Shown piece by piece: positions 56,563 through 64,000 of a DNA stretch of 64,000 nucleotides. Numbering within the stretch: position 1 is the stretch's first letter; each line of letters starts with the position of its first letter. The stretch comes from Streptomyces sp. T12 (GTDB taxonomy: Bacteria > Actinomycetota > Actinomycetes > Streptomycetales > Streptomycetaceae), in assembly GCF_028736035.1 (NCBI RefSeq), contig NZ_CP117866.1, positions 8,411,001 to 8,475,000 on the forward strand, given 5' to 3'. A model generated the notes under the pieces. That model saw nothing but the letters and a program-made list of their open reading frames with translations, had not been told where the DNA came from and made no database searches. The translations under genes and the position numbers were made by a program.

Positions 56563-56634
56563 CCACCCCGCATCCCTGGGCGGAGTACGCGAAAACCACT
56601 GGTCACCTTCCGCCGACAGGGCCACGATGACCCC

Positions 56635-57264
56635 ATGCCGACCACCCTCATCGCCTTCCTGGGGGCGTGCACCCTCGTCGCCGCCTCGCCCGGCCCCAGC
56701 ACCGTGCTGATCATCAAGCAGTCGCTGCACAGCAGACGCTCCGGATTCCTGACCGTGCTCGGCAACGAGACCGGCGTCTTCATCTGGGGCGTGGTCGCCG
56801 CGTTCGGCCTGACCGCGCTGCTGACGGCCTCCGAGATGGCGTACGACGTGATGCGGATCGCCGGCGCCGTCGTGCTCGTCGGCTTCGGCATCCAGGCACT
56901 GCGGCAGGCGCGCCGCGCCAAGGGGACCGAGGAGGACGCCGAGGACGCATGGGAGGGCACGCGGAAGAGCGGCTGGGCCTCCTACCGCGGCGGGCTGCTG
57001 CTCAACCTCGCCAACCCCAAGGCGGCCGTCTTCGCGATGTCCTTCCTCCCGCAGTTCGTGCCGGAGGGCGCCCCGCATCTGCCGGCCATGATCGGCCTCG
57101 CCGCGCTCTGGGCGGTCTACGAGGTCGGCTACTACGGCCTGTACGTGTGGTTCGTCGGCCGGATGAAGACCGTGCTGTCCCGCGCGGGTGTGCGCCGCCG
57201 CCTGGAGCAGGTCTCCGGCGGCGTGCTGCTGCTCCTGGGTGTCCGCATGGCAGTGGACGGCTGA
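56635..57264 (+). CDS. LysE/RhtB-family amino-acid exporter
   Basis: A 209-residue protein with about six membrane helices and the LysE family signature near the N-terminus (LVAASPGPSTVLIIKQSL) plus LLNLANPKAAVFAMSFLPQF. Members export amino acids or homoserine lactone-like compounds. The upstream gap contains the accactggtca motif at 56595-56605. Confidence 0.88.
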   Translation: MPTTLIAFLGACTLVAASPGPSTVLIIKQSLHSRRSGFLTVLGNETGVFIWGVVAAFGLTALLTASEMAYDVMRIAGAVVLVGFGIQALRQARRAKGTEEDAEDAWEGTRKSGWASYRGGLLLNLANPKAAVFAMSFLPQFVPEGAPHLPAMIGLAALWAVYEVGYYGLYVWFVGRMKTVLSRAGVRRRLEQVSGGVLLLLGVRMAVDG

Positions 57265-57372
57265 CGCCATGCCCGACGAGCCGCACGAAAGCCCCGCCGA
57301 CCGGCTCGCGCCGCCCCCTGCGTCCGGGCAGGATGCTGACCGTAGTCCTTTCACGCGCCCAGGGAGGCCCGG

Positions 57373-58500
57373 ATGACCGGCACCGCACCCGCGCCCTTCA
57401 CCGCCGACGACTACCGGGCCCGTAGGGACCGTGCCGCGCGGGCGGCCGCGGACGCCGGACTGGCCGGCCTCCTGGTGGCACCCGGCCCGGACCTGGTGTG
57501 GCTCACCGGCTACGCGCCCACCGCGCAGACCGAGCGGCTCACCCTGCTGGTCCTCGTCCCCGGCCAGGACCCCGTCCTCGTCGTCCCCGCCCTGGAGGCA
57601 CCGGACGCCGCGAAGGCCGTCGGCGTGCCCGGCCTGGCCCTACGTGACTGGACCGACGGCAAGGACCCCTACGCCGCCACCGGCGCCCTCCTCGACGCGA
57701 GCGGCCGGTTCGGCATCAGCGACAACGCCTGGGCGATGCATCTGCTGGCCCTGCAGAAGGCGCTGCCCGGCACCTCCTACGCCTCCCTCACCGACGCCCT
57801 GCCGATGCTGCGGGCCGTCAAGGACACCGCCGAGCTGGAGCTGTTGGCGGCCGCGGGTGCGGCCGCTGACGCAACGTTCGAGGAGATCCGGAAGGTTCCC
57901 TTCGGCGGCCGCCGCGAGTCCGAGGTCGCCGCCGACCTCGCCCACCTGCTGCGCCGCTTCGGACACTCCCAGGTCGACTTCACCATCGTCGCCTCCGGCC
58001 CGAACGGCGCCAACCCGCACCACGAGGTGGGCGACCGCGTGATCGAACGCGGCGACATGGTCGTCCTCGACTTCGGCGGCCTGAAGGACGGCTACGGCTC
58101 CGACACCTCCCGCACGGTCCACGTCGGCGAACCCACCGACGAGGAGCGCCGCGTCCACGACCTGGTGCGCGAGGCCCAGGAGGCGGGCTACCGCGCCGTA
58201 CGGCCCGGCGTCGCCTGCCAGGAGGTCGACCGGGCCGCCCGCGCGGTCATCGACGACGCCGGGTACGGCGAGTACTTCATCCACCGCACCGGGCACGGCA
58301 TCGGCGTCACCACGCACGAGCCGCCGTACATGATCGAGGGCGAGGAGCAGCCTCTGGTGCCCGGCATGTGCTTCTCCGTGGAGCCCGGTGTCTATCTGCC
58401 CGGCCGCTTCGGGGTGCGCATCGAGGACATCGTGACGGTCACCGAGGACGGCGGCCGACGCCTCAACGACACCACCCGCGAGATGGTCATAGTGGACTGA
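57373..58500 (+). CDS. M24-family metallopeptidase (Xaa-Pro aminopeptidase/prolidase-like)
   Basis: A 375-residue pita-bread-fold enzyme. The N-terminal creatinase-like domain (about 10-140) precedes the catalytic domain with metal ligands in VVLDFGG, GSDTSRTVHV, HRTGHGIGV, CFSVEPGVYL and RIEDIVTVT. All five expected ligand motifs are intact. Predicted to cleave Xaa-Pro dipeptides or peptides. The ATG at 57373 is preceded by aggag; no partner genes are seen. Confidence 0.9.
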   Translation: MTGTAPAPFTADDYRARRDRAARAAADAGLAGLLVAPGPDLVWLTGYAPTAQTERLTLLVLVPGQDPVLVVPALEAPDAAKAVGVPGLALRDWTDGKDPYAATGALLDASGRFGISDNAWAMHLLALQKALPGTSYASLTDALPMLRAVKDTAELELLAAAGAAADATFEEIRKVPFGGRRESEVAADLAHLLRRFGHSQVDFTIVASGPNGANPHHEVGDRVIERGDMVVLDFGGLKDGYGSDTSRTVHVGEPTDEERRVHDLVREAQEAGYRAVRPGVACQEVDRAARAVIDDAGYGEYFIHRTGHGIGVTTHEPPYMIEGEEQPLVPGMCFSVEPGVYLPGRFGVRIEDIVTVTEDGGRRLNDTTREMVIVD

Positions 58501-58561
58501 TCCGGTGACCGATCCCGGCGCAAGGAGCCCCCGTAGACCCCCGAGCGACAACGGCGCGACC

Positions 58562-59506
58562 ATGACCCAGGCACCGACACCCACCGCGGACACCGTCCGC
58601 CGACTGGTCCGTTCCCTGCTCAAGAACGGCGTGGACGACTCGGCCGGCCCCGAGGTCCGGCCCGCCGCTGCGGGCGCCGAGCCCGCCACCTGGTGGGTCG
58701 GCACCCGCCATGTCCTGCGCCTCGCCCTCGACCGCGAGGCCGCCGCCCGCCAGCGCCGCGAACTGCGCCTGCGCGACCTCGTCCGCCCGCACGTCCCGGT
58801 CGCGGTGCCGACGAGCGTCGCGTACGGGGAGTGGGCGCCCGGGCTGACCTACACCCTGGACACCAAGGTGCCCGGCGGGGCGGGCGGGGAGCACGACGTG
58901 TCCGCCCTCGGGGAGGCCGACCTGGCCGGGCTGCTCACGGGGCTGCGCGAGGTCCCGGTACGGCAGGCCGAGACGCTCGGCGTGCCGCGCGCGGCGCCGC
59001 GCTCCCTGGAGGCCCTGCGCCGCGCCGCCGAACGCGCAGCCGCGCGCCTCGCCGACGCCGACGAGTTCGACGCCGCCCGCCTGCGCCAGCTCACCCAGCC
59101 GGCCGCCGTCCAGCTCGCGGCCCAGCCCGGCACCGCCGTCCTCGTCCACCACGCCCTCACCGGCGACCACCTCGTCGTCAGCGCCGACGGCCGGGTACGC
59201 GGCATCCTCGGCTGGGCCGACACCGTCCTCGGCGACCCCGCGGAGGACATCGCCGGTCTCGCCCACGCCGTCGGCTCCCCGGCCGCCGTCCGCGCCGCCA
59301 CCCTCGCCGGCTACGGCGCCCGCCCCTGCCTGCGCGGCCTCTGGCTCGCCCGCTGCGACGCGATCCTCCGCCTCGCGGCCCGCCTCGACGGCAAGGGCGA
59401 GACGCCGCTCCCGCTGCTGAGGGTGCAGCTGCGGCACGCGTGGGAGGCGATCCTGCTGGAGCGCGTGACGGAGTTCAGGGAGGACGACGGGGACGAGGAG
59501 CTGTAG
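58562..59506 (+). CDS. Aminoglycoside-phosphotransferase-fold protein with degenerate catalytic site
   Basis: A 314-residue APH/choline-kinase-fold protein from the ATG at 58562. In the catalytic loop HxDxxxxN is replaced by HHALTGDH (196-203): the catalytic Asp is Ala198 and the Mg-ligand Asn is His203. The DFG-like Asp is also lost (GWAD, Gly217). The surrounding fold (VLVHH...LVVSADGRVRGILGW, LGDPAEDIAGLAHAVG) is preserved, so this looks like a pseudokinase or a divergent enzyme. Converges with treZ. Confidence 0.82.
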   Translation: MTQAPTPTADTVRRLVRSLLKNGVDDSAGPEVRPAAAGAEPATWWVGTRHVLRLALDREAAARQRRELRLRDLVRPHVPVAVPTSVAYGEWAPGLTYTLDTKVPGGAGGEHDVSALGEADLAGLLTGLREVPVRQAETLGVPRAAPRSLEALRRAAERAAARLADADEFDAARLRQLTQPAAVQLAAQPGTAVLVHHALTGDHLVVSADGRVRGILGWADTVLGDPAEDIAGLAHAVGSPAAVRAATLAGYGARPCLRGLWLARCDAILRLAARLDGKGETPLPLLRVQLRHAWEAILLERVTEFREDDGDEEL

Positions 59507-59512
59507 GGGCGG

Positions 59513-59550
59513 GCGCAGAAGTGCCTGCGCCGACGCAGAGGTGCCTGCGC
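59513..59550. terminator. Tandem small hairpins between convergent genes
   Basis: Two near-identical 18-bp units (59513-59530 and 59533-59550; 16/18 identical) are spaced 20 bp apart. Each can form a short hairpin with a 5-6 bp stem. They lie in the 93-bp gap between the APH-fold gene and treZ. Confidence 0.5.
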
Positions 59551-59599
59551 GGACGCTCCACCGCTCCCCCCCGCGTCCCGCTTCCCCCCCGTGTCCCGC

Positions 59600-61345
59600 T
59601 CACCCCTGCAACAGCACCACGCCCGACTCCGCGGGCACATGCAGCACCCCGTCCGCACCCGGCGCCTGCACGGGCTCCCACGCGGCCAGTACGGCCGCCT
59701 GGCGGGGCCCCAGGGGGATCGCCGCCGGTTCCTTGGCGAGGTTGACGGCCACGCGCACGTCGCCGCGCCGGAAGGCGAGCCAGCGCTCCTGCTCGTCGTA
59801 GGCCACCTTGGTGTCGGCGAGGTCGGGATCCGTGAGGTCGGGCTGCTCGTGGCGCAGGGCGATGAGACGGCGGTACCAGTCCAGTACGCGCGCGTGGTGC
59901 TCGCCGTCGAGCTCGGACCAGTCGAGACACGAGCGGTCCCGGGTCGCCGGGTCCTGCGGGTCGGGCACGTCCTCCTCGGCCCAGCCGTGCTCCGCGAACT
60001 CGCGCCGCCTGCCGCGCCGTACGGCTTCGGCGAGCTCCGGATCGGTGTGGTCGGTGAAGAACTGCCAGGGCGTGCCCGCGGCCCACTCCTCGCCCATGAA
60101 CAGCATCGGCGTGAACGGCGCGGTCAGTGTCAGCGTGGCCGCGCAGGCCAGCAGGCCGGGGGAGAGGGAGGCCGCGAGCCGGTCGCCCTGGGCGCGATTG
60201 CCGACCTGGTCGTGGGTCTGGCTGTAGCCGAGGAGACGGTGGGCCGCCACGCGCGCACGGTCCAGGGGGCGCCCGTGGCGCCGGCCCCGGAAGCTCGAGT
60301 ACGTCCCGTCGTGGAAGTAGCCGCCGGTGAGGGTCTTGGCGAGGCCTGCCATGGGGGCGCGGGCGAAGTCGGCGTAGTAGCCCTGGGACTCGCCGGTCAG
60401 CGCGGCGTGCAGGGTGTGGTGGAAGTCGTCGTTCCACTGCGCGTGCAGACCCACGCCGCCTTCCTCGCGCGCGGTGATGAGCCGAGGGTCGTTGAGGTCG
60501 GACTCGGCGATCAGATACAGCGGCCGGTCGAGGTCGGCGGCCAGGTCGTCGACCGCTGTCGACAGCTCCTCCAGGAAGTGGCACGCGCGCGTGTCCTTCA
60601 GCGCGTGCACCGCGTCCAGGCGCAGCCCGTCGATCCGGTAGTCCCGCAGCCAGGCCAGCGAGCTCTGCAGGAGATACGCGCGCACCTCGTCCGAGCCGGG
60701 CGCGTCCAGGTTGACGGCGGAGCCCCAGGGGGTGTGGTGCTTGTCCGTGAGGTAGGGCCCGAAGACCGGCAGGTAGTTGCCGGACGGGCCGAAGTGGTTG
60801 TGCACGACGTCGAGGACCACGCCCAGGCCCAGTTCGTGCGCCCGGTCGACGAAGCGTTTCAGGGCCTCGGGTCCGCCGTACGGCTCGTGCACGGCCCAGA
60901 GGGAGACCCCCTCGTATCCCCAGCCGTTTCGCCCCGGAAAGGGGCACAGTGGCATCAACTCGACGTGCGTGACGCCCAGTTCGACGAGGTGCCCGAGCCG
61001 CTCGGCGGCCGCGTCCAGCGTGCCCTCACGCGTGTACGTGCCCACGTGCAGCTCGTACAGCACCGCGCCGGGCAGGGGCCGTCCCGCCCACTCGGTACGC
61101 CACTCGTACCGCCCGTGGTCGACGACCGCGCTCAGCCCGTCGGGGCCGTCCGGCTGCCGGCGCGAGCGCGGATCGGGCACCACGGGGCCGTCGTCGAGCG
61201 CGAAGCCGTACCGCGTGCCGTCCCGCGCCTCCGCCTCCCCCCACCACCATCCCGCGCGATCGGGATCGCGCTCCAACGCGCGCGTGGCGCCCTCGCAATG
61301 CAGCGTCACACGGCCGGCCTGCGGTGCCCACACCTCGAACTGCAC
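59600..61345 (-). CDS. treZ: Malto-oligosyltrehalose trehalohydrolase
   Basis: A 581-residue GH13 enzyme that releases trehalose from maltooligosyltrehalose. It has an N-terminal CBM48-like domain (MQFEVWAPQAGRVTL). The catalytic barrel carries the nucleophile Asp244 (GLRLDAVHAL), acid/base Glu281 (LIAESDLND) and the SQTHDQVGN motif of the third catalytic Asp. HGWEGVS-like TreZ insertions (GWGYEGVSLWAVHEPYG) distinguish it from TreY. TreY and TreX are not in the window, so the pathway genes are split. Confidence 0.93.
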   Translation of the reverse strand: MQFEVWAPQAGRVTLHCEGATRALERDPDRAGWWWGEAEARDGTRYGFALDDGPVVPDPRSRRQPDGPDGLSAVVDHGRYEWRTEWAGRPLPGAVLYELHVGTYTREGTLDAAAERLGHLVELGVTHVELMPLCPFPGRNGWGYEGVSLWAVHEPYGGPEALKRFVDRAHELGLGVVLDVVHNHFGPSGNYLPVFGPYLTDKHHTPWGSAVNLDAPGSDEVRAYLLQSSLAWLRDYRIDGLRLDAVHALKDTRACHFLEELSTAVDDLAADLDRPLYLIAESDLNDPRLITAREEGGVGLHAQWNDDFHHTLHAALTGESQGYYADFARAPMAGLAKTLTGGYFHDGTYSSFRGRRHGRPLDRARVAAHRLLGYSQTHDQVGNRAQGDRLAASLSPGLLACAATLTLTAPFTPMLFMGEEWAAGTPWQFFTDHTDPELAEAVRRGRRREFAEHGWAEEDVPDPQDPATRDRSCLDWSELDGEHHARVLDWYRRLIALRHEQPDLTDPDLADTKVAYDEQERWLAFRRGDVRVAVNLAKEPAAIPLGPRQAAVLAAWEPVQAPGADGVLHVPAESGVVLLQG

Positions 61346-61530
61346 GGACGGTTCCCCTTCGTCTGCTCACCGTGATGTAGCCCGTCCATGGTGCTTCAAA
61401 CGAGATCAATCCGCTTTTGAATCTTCCCTTTTGCGGCAGGTGTCGTGGCCGGTGCCGTCGATCATGCGTGCGGGGTGGCCGTTTCCCCGTTTTCTGGACA
61501 CGTGGGGTCCACTGACCGACAATCAGCTCC

Positions 61531-62082
61531 GTGACGTCGTCTTTCGAGTTCAATACCTACCCCGCGCGGCTCTCCGACGCGGAGCGCGACAAGGCGCTGA
61601 AGGTGCTCCGTGACGGCGTCGCCATGGGCCGGCTGTCGCACGACACGTTCGTACGGCGCATGGAACTGGCCCTCGTCGCCCGCCGCGCGGACGAGCTCGC
61701 CGTGCTCACCGCCGACCTGCCCGTCGAGAGCCGTATCTCGCGCCTGGTGTTCGGCTCGGTCGAGGCGATCTCCGGCTTCACCGTACGGCTGCGCAGGGCA
61801 TGGCAGGCCGAGCGGCTGCCCAAGCTGCTGCTGCCCCACCCCGCGGCCGGTCATCCGCTGCGCATCGGCCGCGACCCCGCCAACGGACTGCGGCTGACCC
61901 ACGAGACGGTGTCCCGGGTGCACGCCGAACTGAGCCACCAGGCCGGCATATGGGTCCTGCGCGACCTCGGCTCCACCAATGGCACCACGGTGAACGGCCG
62001 ACGGGTCATCGGCGCCGTCGTGGTCCGCGAGGGAGACCAGGTCGGCTTCGGCCGGATGTCGTTCCGGCTCGCCGCGAACTGA
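61531..62082 (+). CDS. DUF1707-FHA domain protein
   Basis: A 183-residue soluble protein. The N-terminal about 50 residues form a DUF1707 helix pair (RLSDAERDKALKVLRDGVAM, RLSHDTFVRRMELAL). The C-terminal FHA domain (about 105-183) has LRIGRDPANGLRL, ETVSRVHAELS and DLGSTNGTTVNGRRV, all the phosphothreonine-binding landmarks. It should read phosphothreonine marks made by Ser/Thr kinases. GTG start at 61531. Confidence 0.88.
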   Translation: MTSSFEFNTYPARLSDAERDKALKVLRDGVAMGRLSHDTFVRRMELALVARRADELAVLTADLPVESRISRLVFGSVEAISGFTVRLRRAWQAERLPKLLLPHPAAGHPLRIGRDPANGLRLTHETVSRVHAELSHQAGIWVLRDLGSTNGTTVNGRRVIGAVVVREGDQVGFGRMSFRLAAN

Positions 62083-62149
62083 GCCGAACCTCAGCTCTGG
62101 CCTTGGCCTTACTTGAAGCGTTGACTCAAGTCCCTTTGCCCTCTGTGGT

Positions 62150-62167
62150 GTTGACGTAGTCGTCAAC
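62150..62167. promoter_or_regulatory. Perfect 7-bp-arm palindrome upstream of the carboxypeptidase gene
   Basis: gttgacg (62150-62156) and cgtcaac (62161-62167) flank a 4-nt centre, 35 bp before the GTG at 62202. It could be an operator or a weak hairpin. Confidence 0.4.
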
Positions 62168-62201
62168 TCGTGACTGACTGTGCGTACACCGTGCACACCA
62201 G

Positions 62202-63590
62202 GTGAATCGACGGCACCACTTGTGGAGGTCTGCCCTGCCGCCACTCCTCCGCTACCCGACCGTCGACGAGCTGGGCGCACGGGCGGCCGCACTCGTCGCC
62301 CGCCGCCCCCGTGACGCACGGCTGCGCCGCGTGGGGACGTCCCGCGCGGGCACGCCCCTGTGGCTGCTGTCCGTCGGCCACGGCAGCCGCCAGGCCCTCG
62401 TCGTGGCCGGCCCGCACGCCAACGAACCGGTGGGCGGCGCCACCGTGCTGCGGCTGGCCGAACGGGTGCTCGCCGACCCCCGCCTGCACGAGGGCGCCGA
62501 CGCCACGTGGAACCTGCTGCTGTGCCTGGACCCCGACGGCCTGCGCCGCAACGAGGGCTGGCTGCACGGCCCGTACGCCCTCGGCGGCTACTTCCGGCAC
62601 TTCTTCCGGCCCGGCTTCCTGGAGCAGCCCGAATGGCTGCCCGACGGCGCGGCCGCCGTCACGCTGCCCGAGACCCGCACGCTGCTCGACCTCCAGGACG
62701 AACTGCGGCCCTTCCTCCAGTGCTCCCTGCACGGCGTCGACGTCGGCGGCGGCTTCGTCGAGCTGACCCACGACCTGCCCGGCCTCGCCCAGCGCGTCGC
62801 GCACACCGCCGCCCGCCTCGGCATCCCGCGCGAGCTCGGCCCCTACGACACCCTGTACTGGCCGGCACTGGGGCCCGCCGTCTACCGGATCCCCAGGCCC
62901 CGCCGGGGCGATCTGGCCGCCGCCATCACCGAGGCGGCCGTCGAGTCGACGTGGTTCCACCCGCACCGGCACGGCACGGTCACGGCGGTCGTCGAGGCGC
63001 CCATGTGGGGTGTGGCCGCCGTGGAGGACGGTGCCCCGCACGCCGATGAGGAAACGGTCCTGCGCATGGTGAGCCACACCCTGCGCCACGACACCCGCGT
63101 CCTTGAGCGGCTGCTGGAGCGGCTGCGGCCCCACCTTCCCGCCGGACCGGAAACGGCCCGGCTGCTCGCCCCGGTCGACGACTATTTACTGGTCTGCCCC
63201 GGGCTCGCCGACACCTGGGACCCCGACGTCGAGGATCCCGTCGGCGCACGCCCCCTGCCCCCGCTCAGCACCGCCCACCTGGCCGCCCTGCGCATCGCCG
63301 GGCGGCGCCTCGCCCTGCGGACGGCCGGGCTGCTGCACCAGCTCGTGACGGGCGCCGGGCGCGACCAGGCCGGTGTGCTGCCGGAACTGGACGGGCTCCT
63401 CGACGAGTGGTGCGACGACTACCGCGACGGCTGCGGAGCGCGCTGGATACCGGTCGCGCGCCAGGTGGAGTACCAGTCGCGGGTGGTCCTCGCCGCGTTC
63501 GAACTCGCCACGCGGCACGCGCCCGCGTGCTCCCGTTCGGGTGAGTCGGGGTGGAATGCCGGGGCCGCCGTGCCGATGCATCGGGAATGA
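62202..63590 (+). CDS. M14-like zinc carboxypeptidase
   Basis: A 462-residue protein with an M14 fold. Zinc ligands are His72 and Glu75 (PHANEPVG) and His177 (CSLHGVDVGG), and the catalytic Glu is 265 (VVEAPMWG). Unlike secreted M14 enzymes it has no clear signal peptide. A C-terminal helical extension (about 330-462) of unknown role follows. GTG at 62202. It overlaps the next gene (ATGA), suggesting co-expression. Confidence 0.83.
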   Translation: MNRRHHLWRSALPPLLRYPTVDELGARAAALVARRPRDARLRRVGTSRAGTPLWLLSVGHGSRQALVVAGPHANEPVGGATVLRLAERVLADPRLHEGADATWNLLLCLDPDGLRRNEGWLHGPYALGGYFRHFFRPGFLEQPEWLPDGAAAVTLPETRTLLDLQDELRPFLQCSLHGVDVGGGFVELTHDLPGLAQRVAHTAARLGIPRELGPYDTLYWPALGPAVYRIPRPRRGDLAAAITEAAVESTWFHPHRHGTVTAVVEAPMWGVAAVEDGAPHADEETVLRMVSHTLRHDTRVLERLLERLRPHLPAGPETARLLAPVDDYLLVCPGLADTWDPDVEDPVGARPLPPLSTAHLAALRIAGRRLALRTAGLLHQLVTGAGRDQAGVLPELDGLLDEWCDDYRDGCGARWIPVARQVEYQSRVVLAAFELATRHAPACSRSGESGWNAGAAVPMHRE

Positions 63591-64000
63591 CGCGATGCAT
63601 CACAGCCGTACGAGGCGCGCTGCTCACGGCAGCCGCCGCCCTCGCCCTCGGTGCCGCCGCGCCCCAGGCGACGGCCCAGGACTCCGACTCCGGTAACTGG
63701 CTCTTCGTCACGGTCACCCGTGGCGACGCCCCCCACGGTGAGGCGCCCGGCAGGCTGCTGCTGTGCGATCCGCCGCAGGGCCACCGCAAGGCGGCCGAGG
63801 CCTGCGAACAGCTCGACAGGGTGGGCGGCGACATCGGCCGACTCCAGCGCAAGGACGCCTTCTGCCCGATGATCTACGCGCCGGTGACCGCCCACGCGCG
63901 CGGAGAGTGGAACGGGCGCTCGGTGGAGTACCGGGAGACGTTCTCGAACGGATGCGGGATGTCGGCCCGGACGGGCGCGGTGTTCGCCCTGGACGGCTGA
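63587..64000 (+). CDS. SSI-family secreted protease inhibitor
   Basis: A 137-residue secreted protein with a signal peptide (cleavage near ATAQ, residue 31). Its Streptomyces-subtilisin-inhibitor fold has disulphide pairs Cys60-Cys73 and Cys93-Cys123. The reactive loop FCPMIYAPVTA places Met95 at P1 and Ile96 at P1', close to SSI itself (Met-Val). It probably inhibits subtilisin-like secreted proteases, possibly the subtilase at 36564. The ATG overlaps the carboxypeptidase stop; the gene ends at the last base of the window. Confidence 0.93.
   Translation: MTRCITAVRGALLTAAAALALGAAAPQATAQDSDSGNWLFVTVTRGDAPHGEAPGRLLLCDPPQGHRKAAEACEQLDRVGGDIGRLQRKDAFCPMIYAPVTAHARGEWNGRSVEYRETFSNGCGMSARTGAVFALDG

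Noticed and set aside
57269..57372. Short coding possibility between the LysE and M24 genes
   Set aside because: About 35 codons of Pro/Ser/Arg-rich sequence without a family or clear ribosome-binding site.

Overview
The window is high-GC actinobacterial chromosome, almost certainly Streptomyces. Evidence: strong third-position GC bias; GTG, TTG and ATGA/GTGA-coupled starts; two 'conservon' operons; a geosmin synthase; an A-factor-receptor-type regulator very like CprB of S. coelicolor; an SSI-type protease inhibitor; and DUF6230/DUF6114, DUF574-type methyltransferase and DUF1707-FHA genes typical of the genus. No rRNA, tRNA, CRISPR array, prophage or intact insertion sequence is visible.

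Layout. 0-9 kb: a membrane sulfite-oxidase-like molybdoenzyme and a small membrane protein; a convergent, translationally coupled glycosyltransferase/DUF2064/methyltransferase operon; an OmpR-type two-component pair; a sugar-nucleotide epimerase; and a second two-component pair. 9.3-12.2 kb: a ferric-reductase-like flavoprotein, a tandem FMN-binding protein and ApbE, which together form a covalent-flavin electron-transfer module divergent from that second pair. 12.3-15.3 kb: an unknown protein and a GT39 membrane mannosyltransferase. 15.5-24.1 kb: an osmoprotectant ABC operon whose binding-protein gene lies about 5 kb away, with RidA and the first conservon between. 24.2-26.6 kb: a secreted GH43/CBM42-like protein and a decayed ROK gene. 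26.6-30.4 kb: the second conservon. 30.5-38.4 kb: an orphan sugar-binding lipoprotein, a methyltransferase, the DUF6114/DUF6230 pair, small secreted proteins, an AA10 monooxygenase and a subtilase.

38.5-44.4 kb is the most interesting part: an ArpA/ScbR-type receptor divergent from an AfsA-like synthase, a CprB-type receptor, an ARMT1/DUF89 phosphatase, a P450 and an alpha/beta hydrolase, with receptor-box-like sequences in both promoter gaps. I read it as a probable self-contained gamma-butyrolactone/butenolide-like signalling locus. 44.5-48.6 kb: a NitT/TauT-type ABC system, interrupted by a G-rich non-coding tract. 48.6-64 kb: a secreted EEP phosphatase, geosmin synthase, an unknown protein, a phenoxazinone-synthase-like multicopper oxidase, a PDZ protein, a LysE exporter, an M24 peptidase, an APH-fold protein lacking catalytic residues, TreZ, a DUF1707-FHA protein, an M14-like carboxypeptidase and an SSI inhibitor ending at the window edge.

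Three copies of a palindromic C-run/G-run repeat lie inside coding sequences, each read in a different way. Coordinates come from reading the sequence by eye. Functions rest on family motifs and context; no database search was run.
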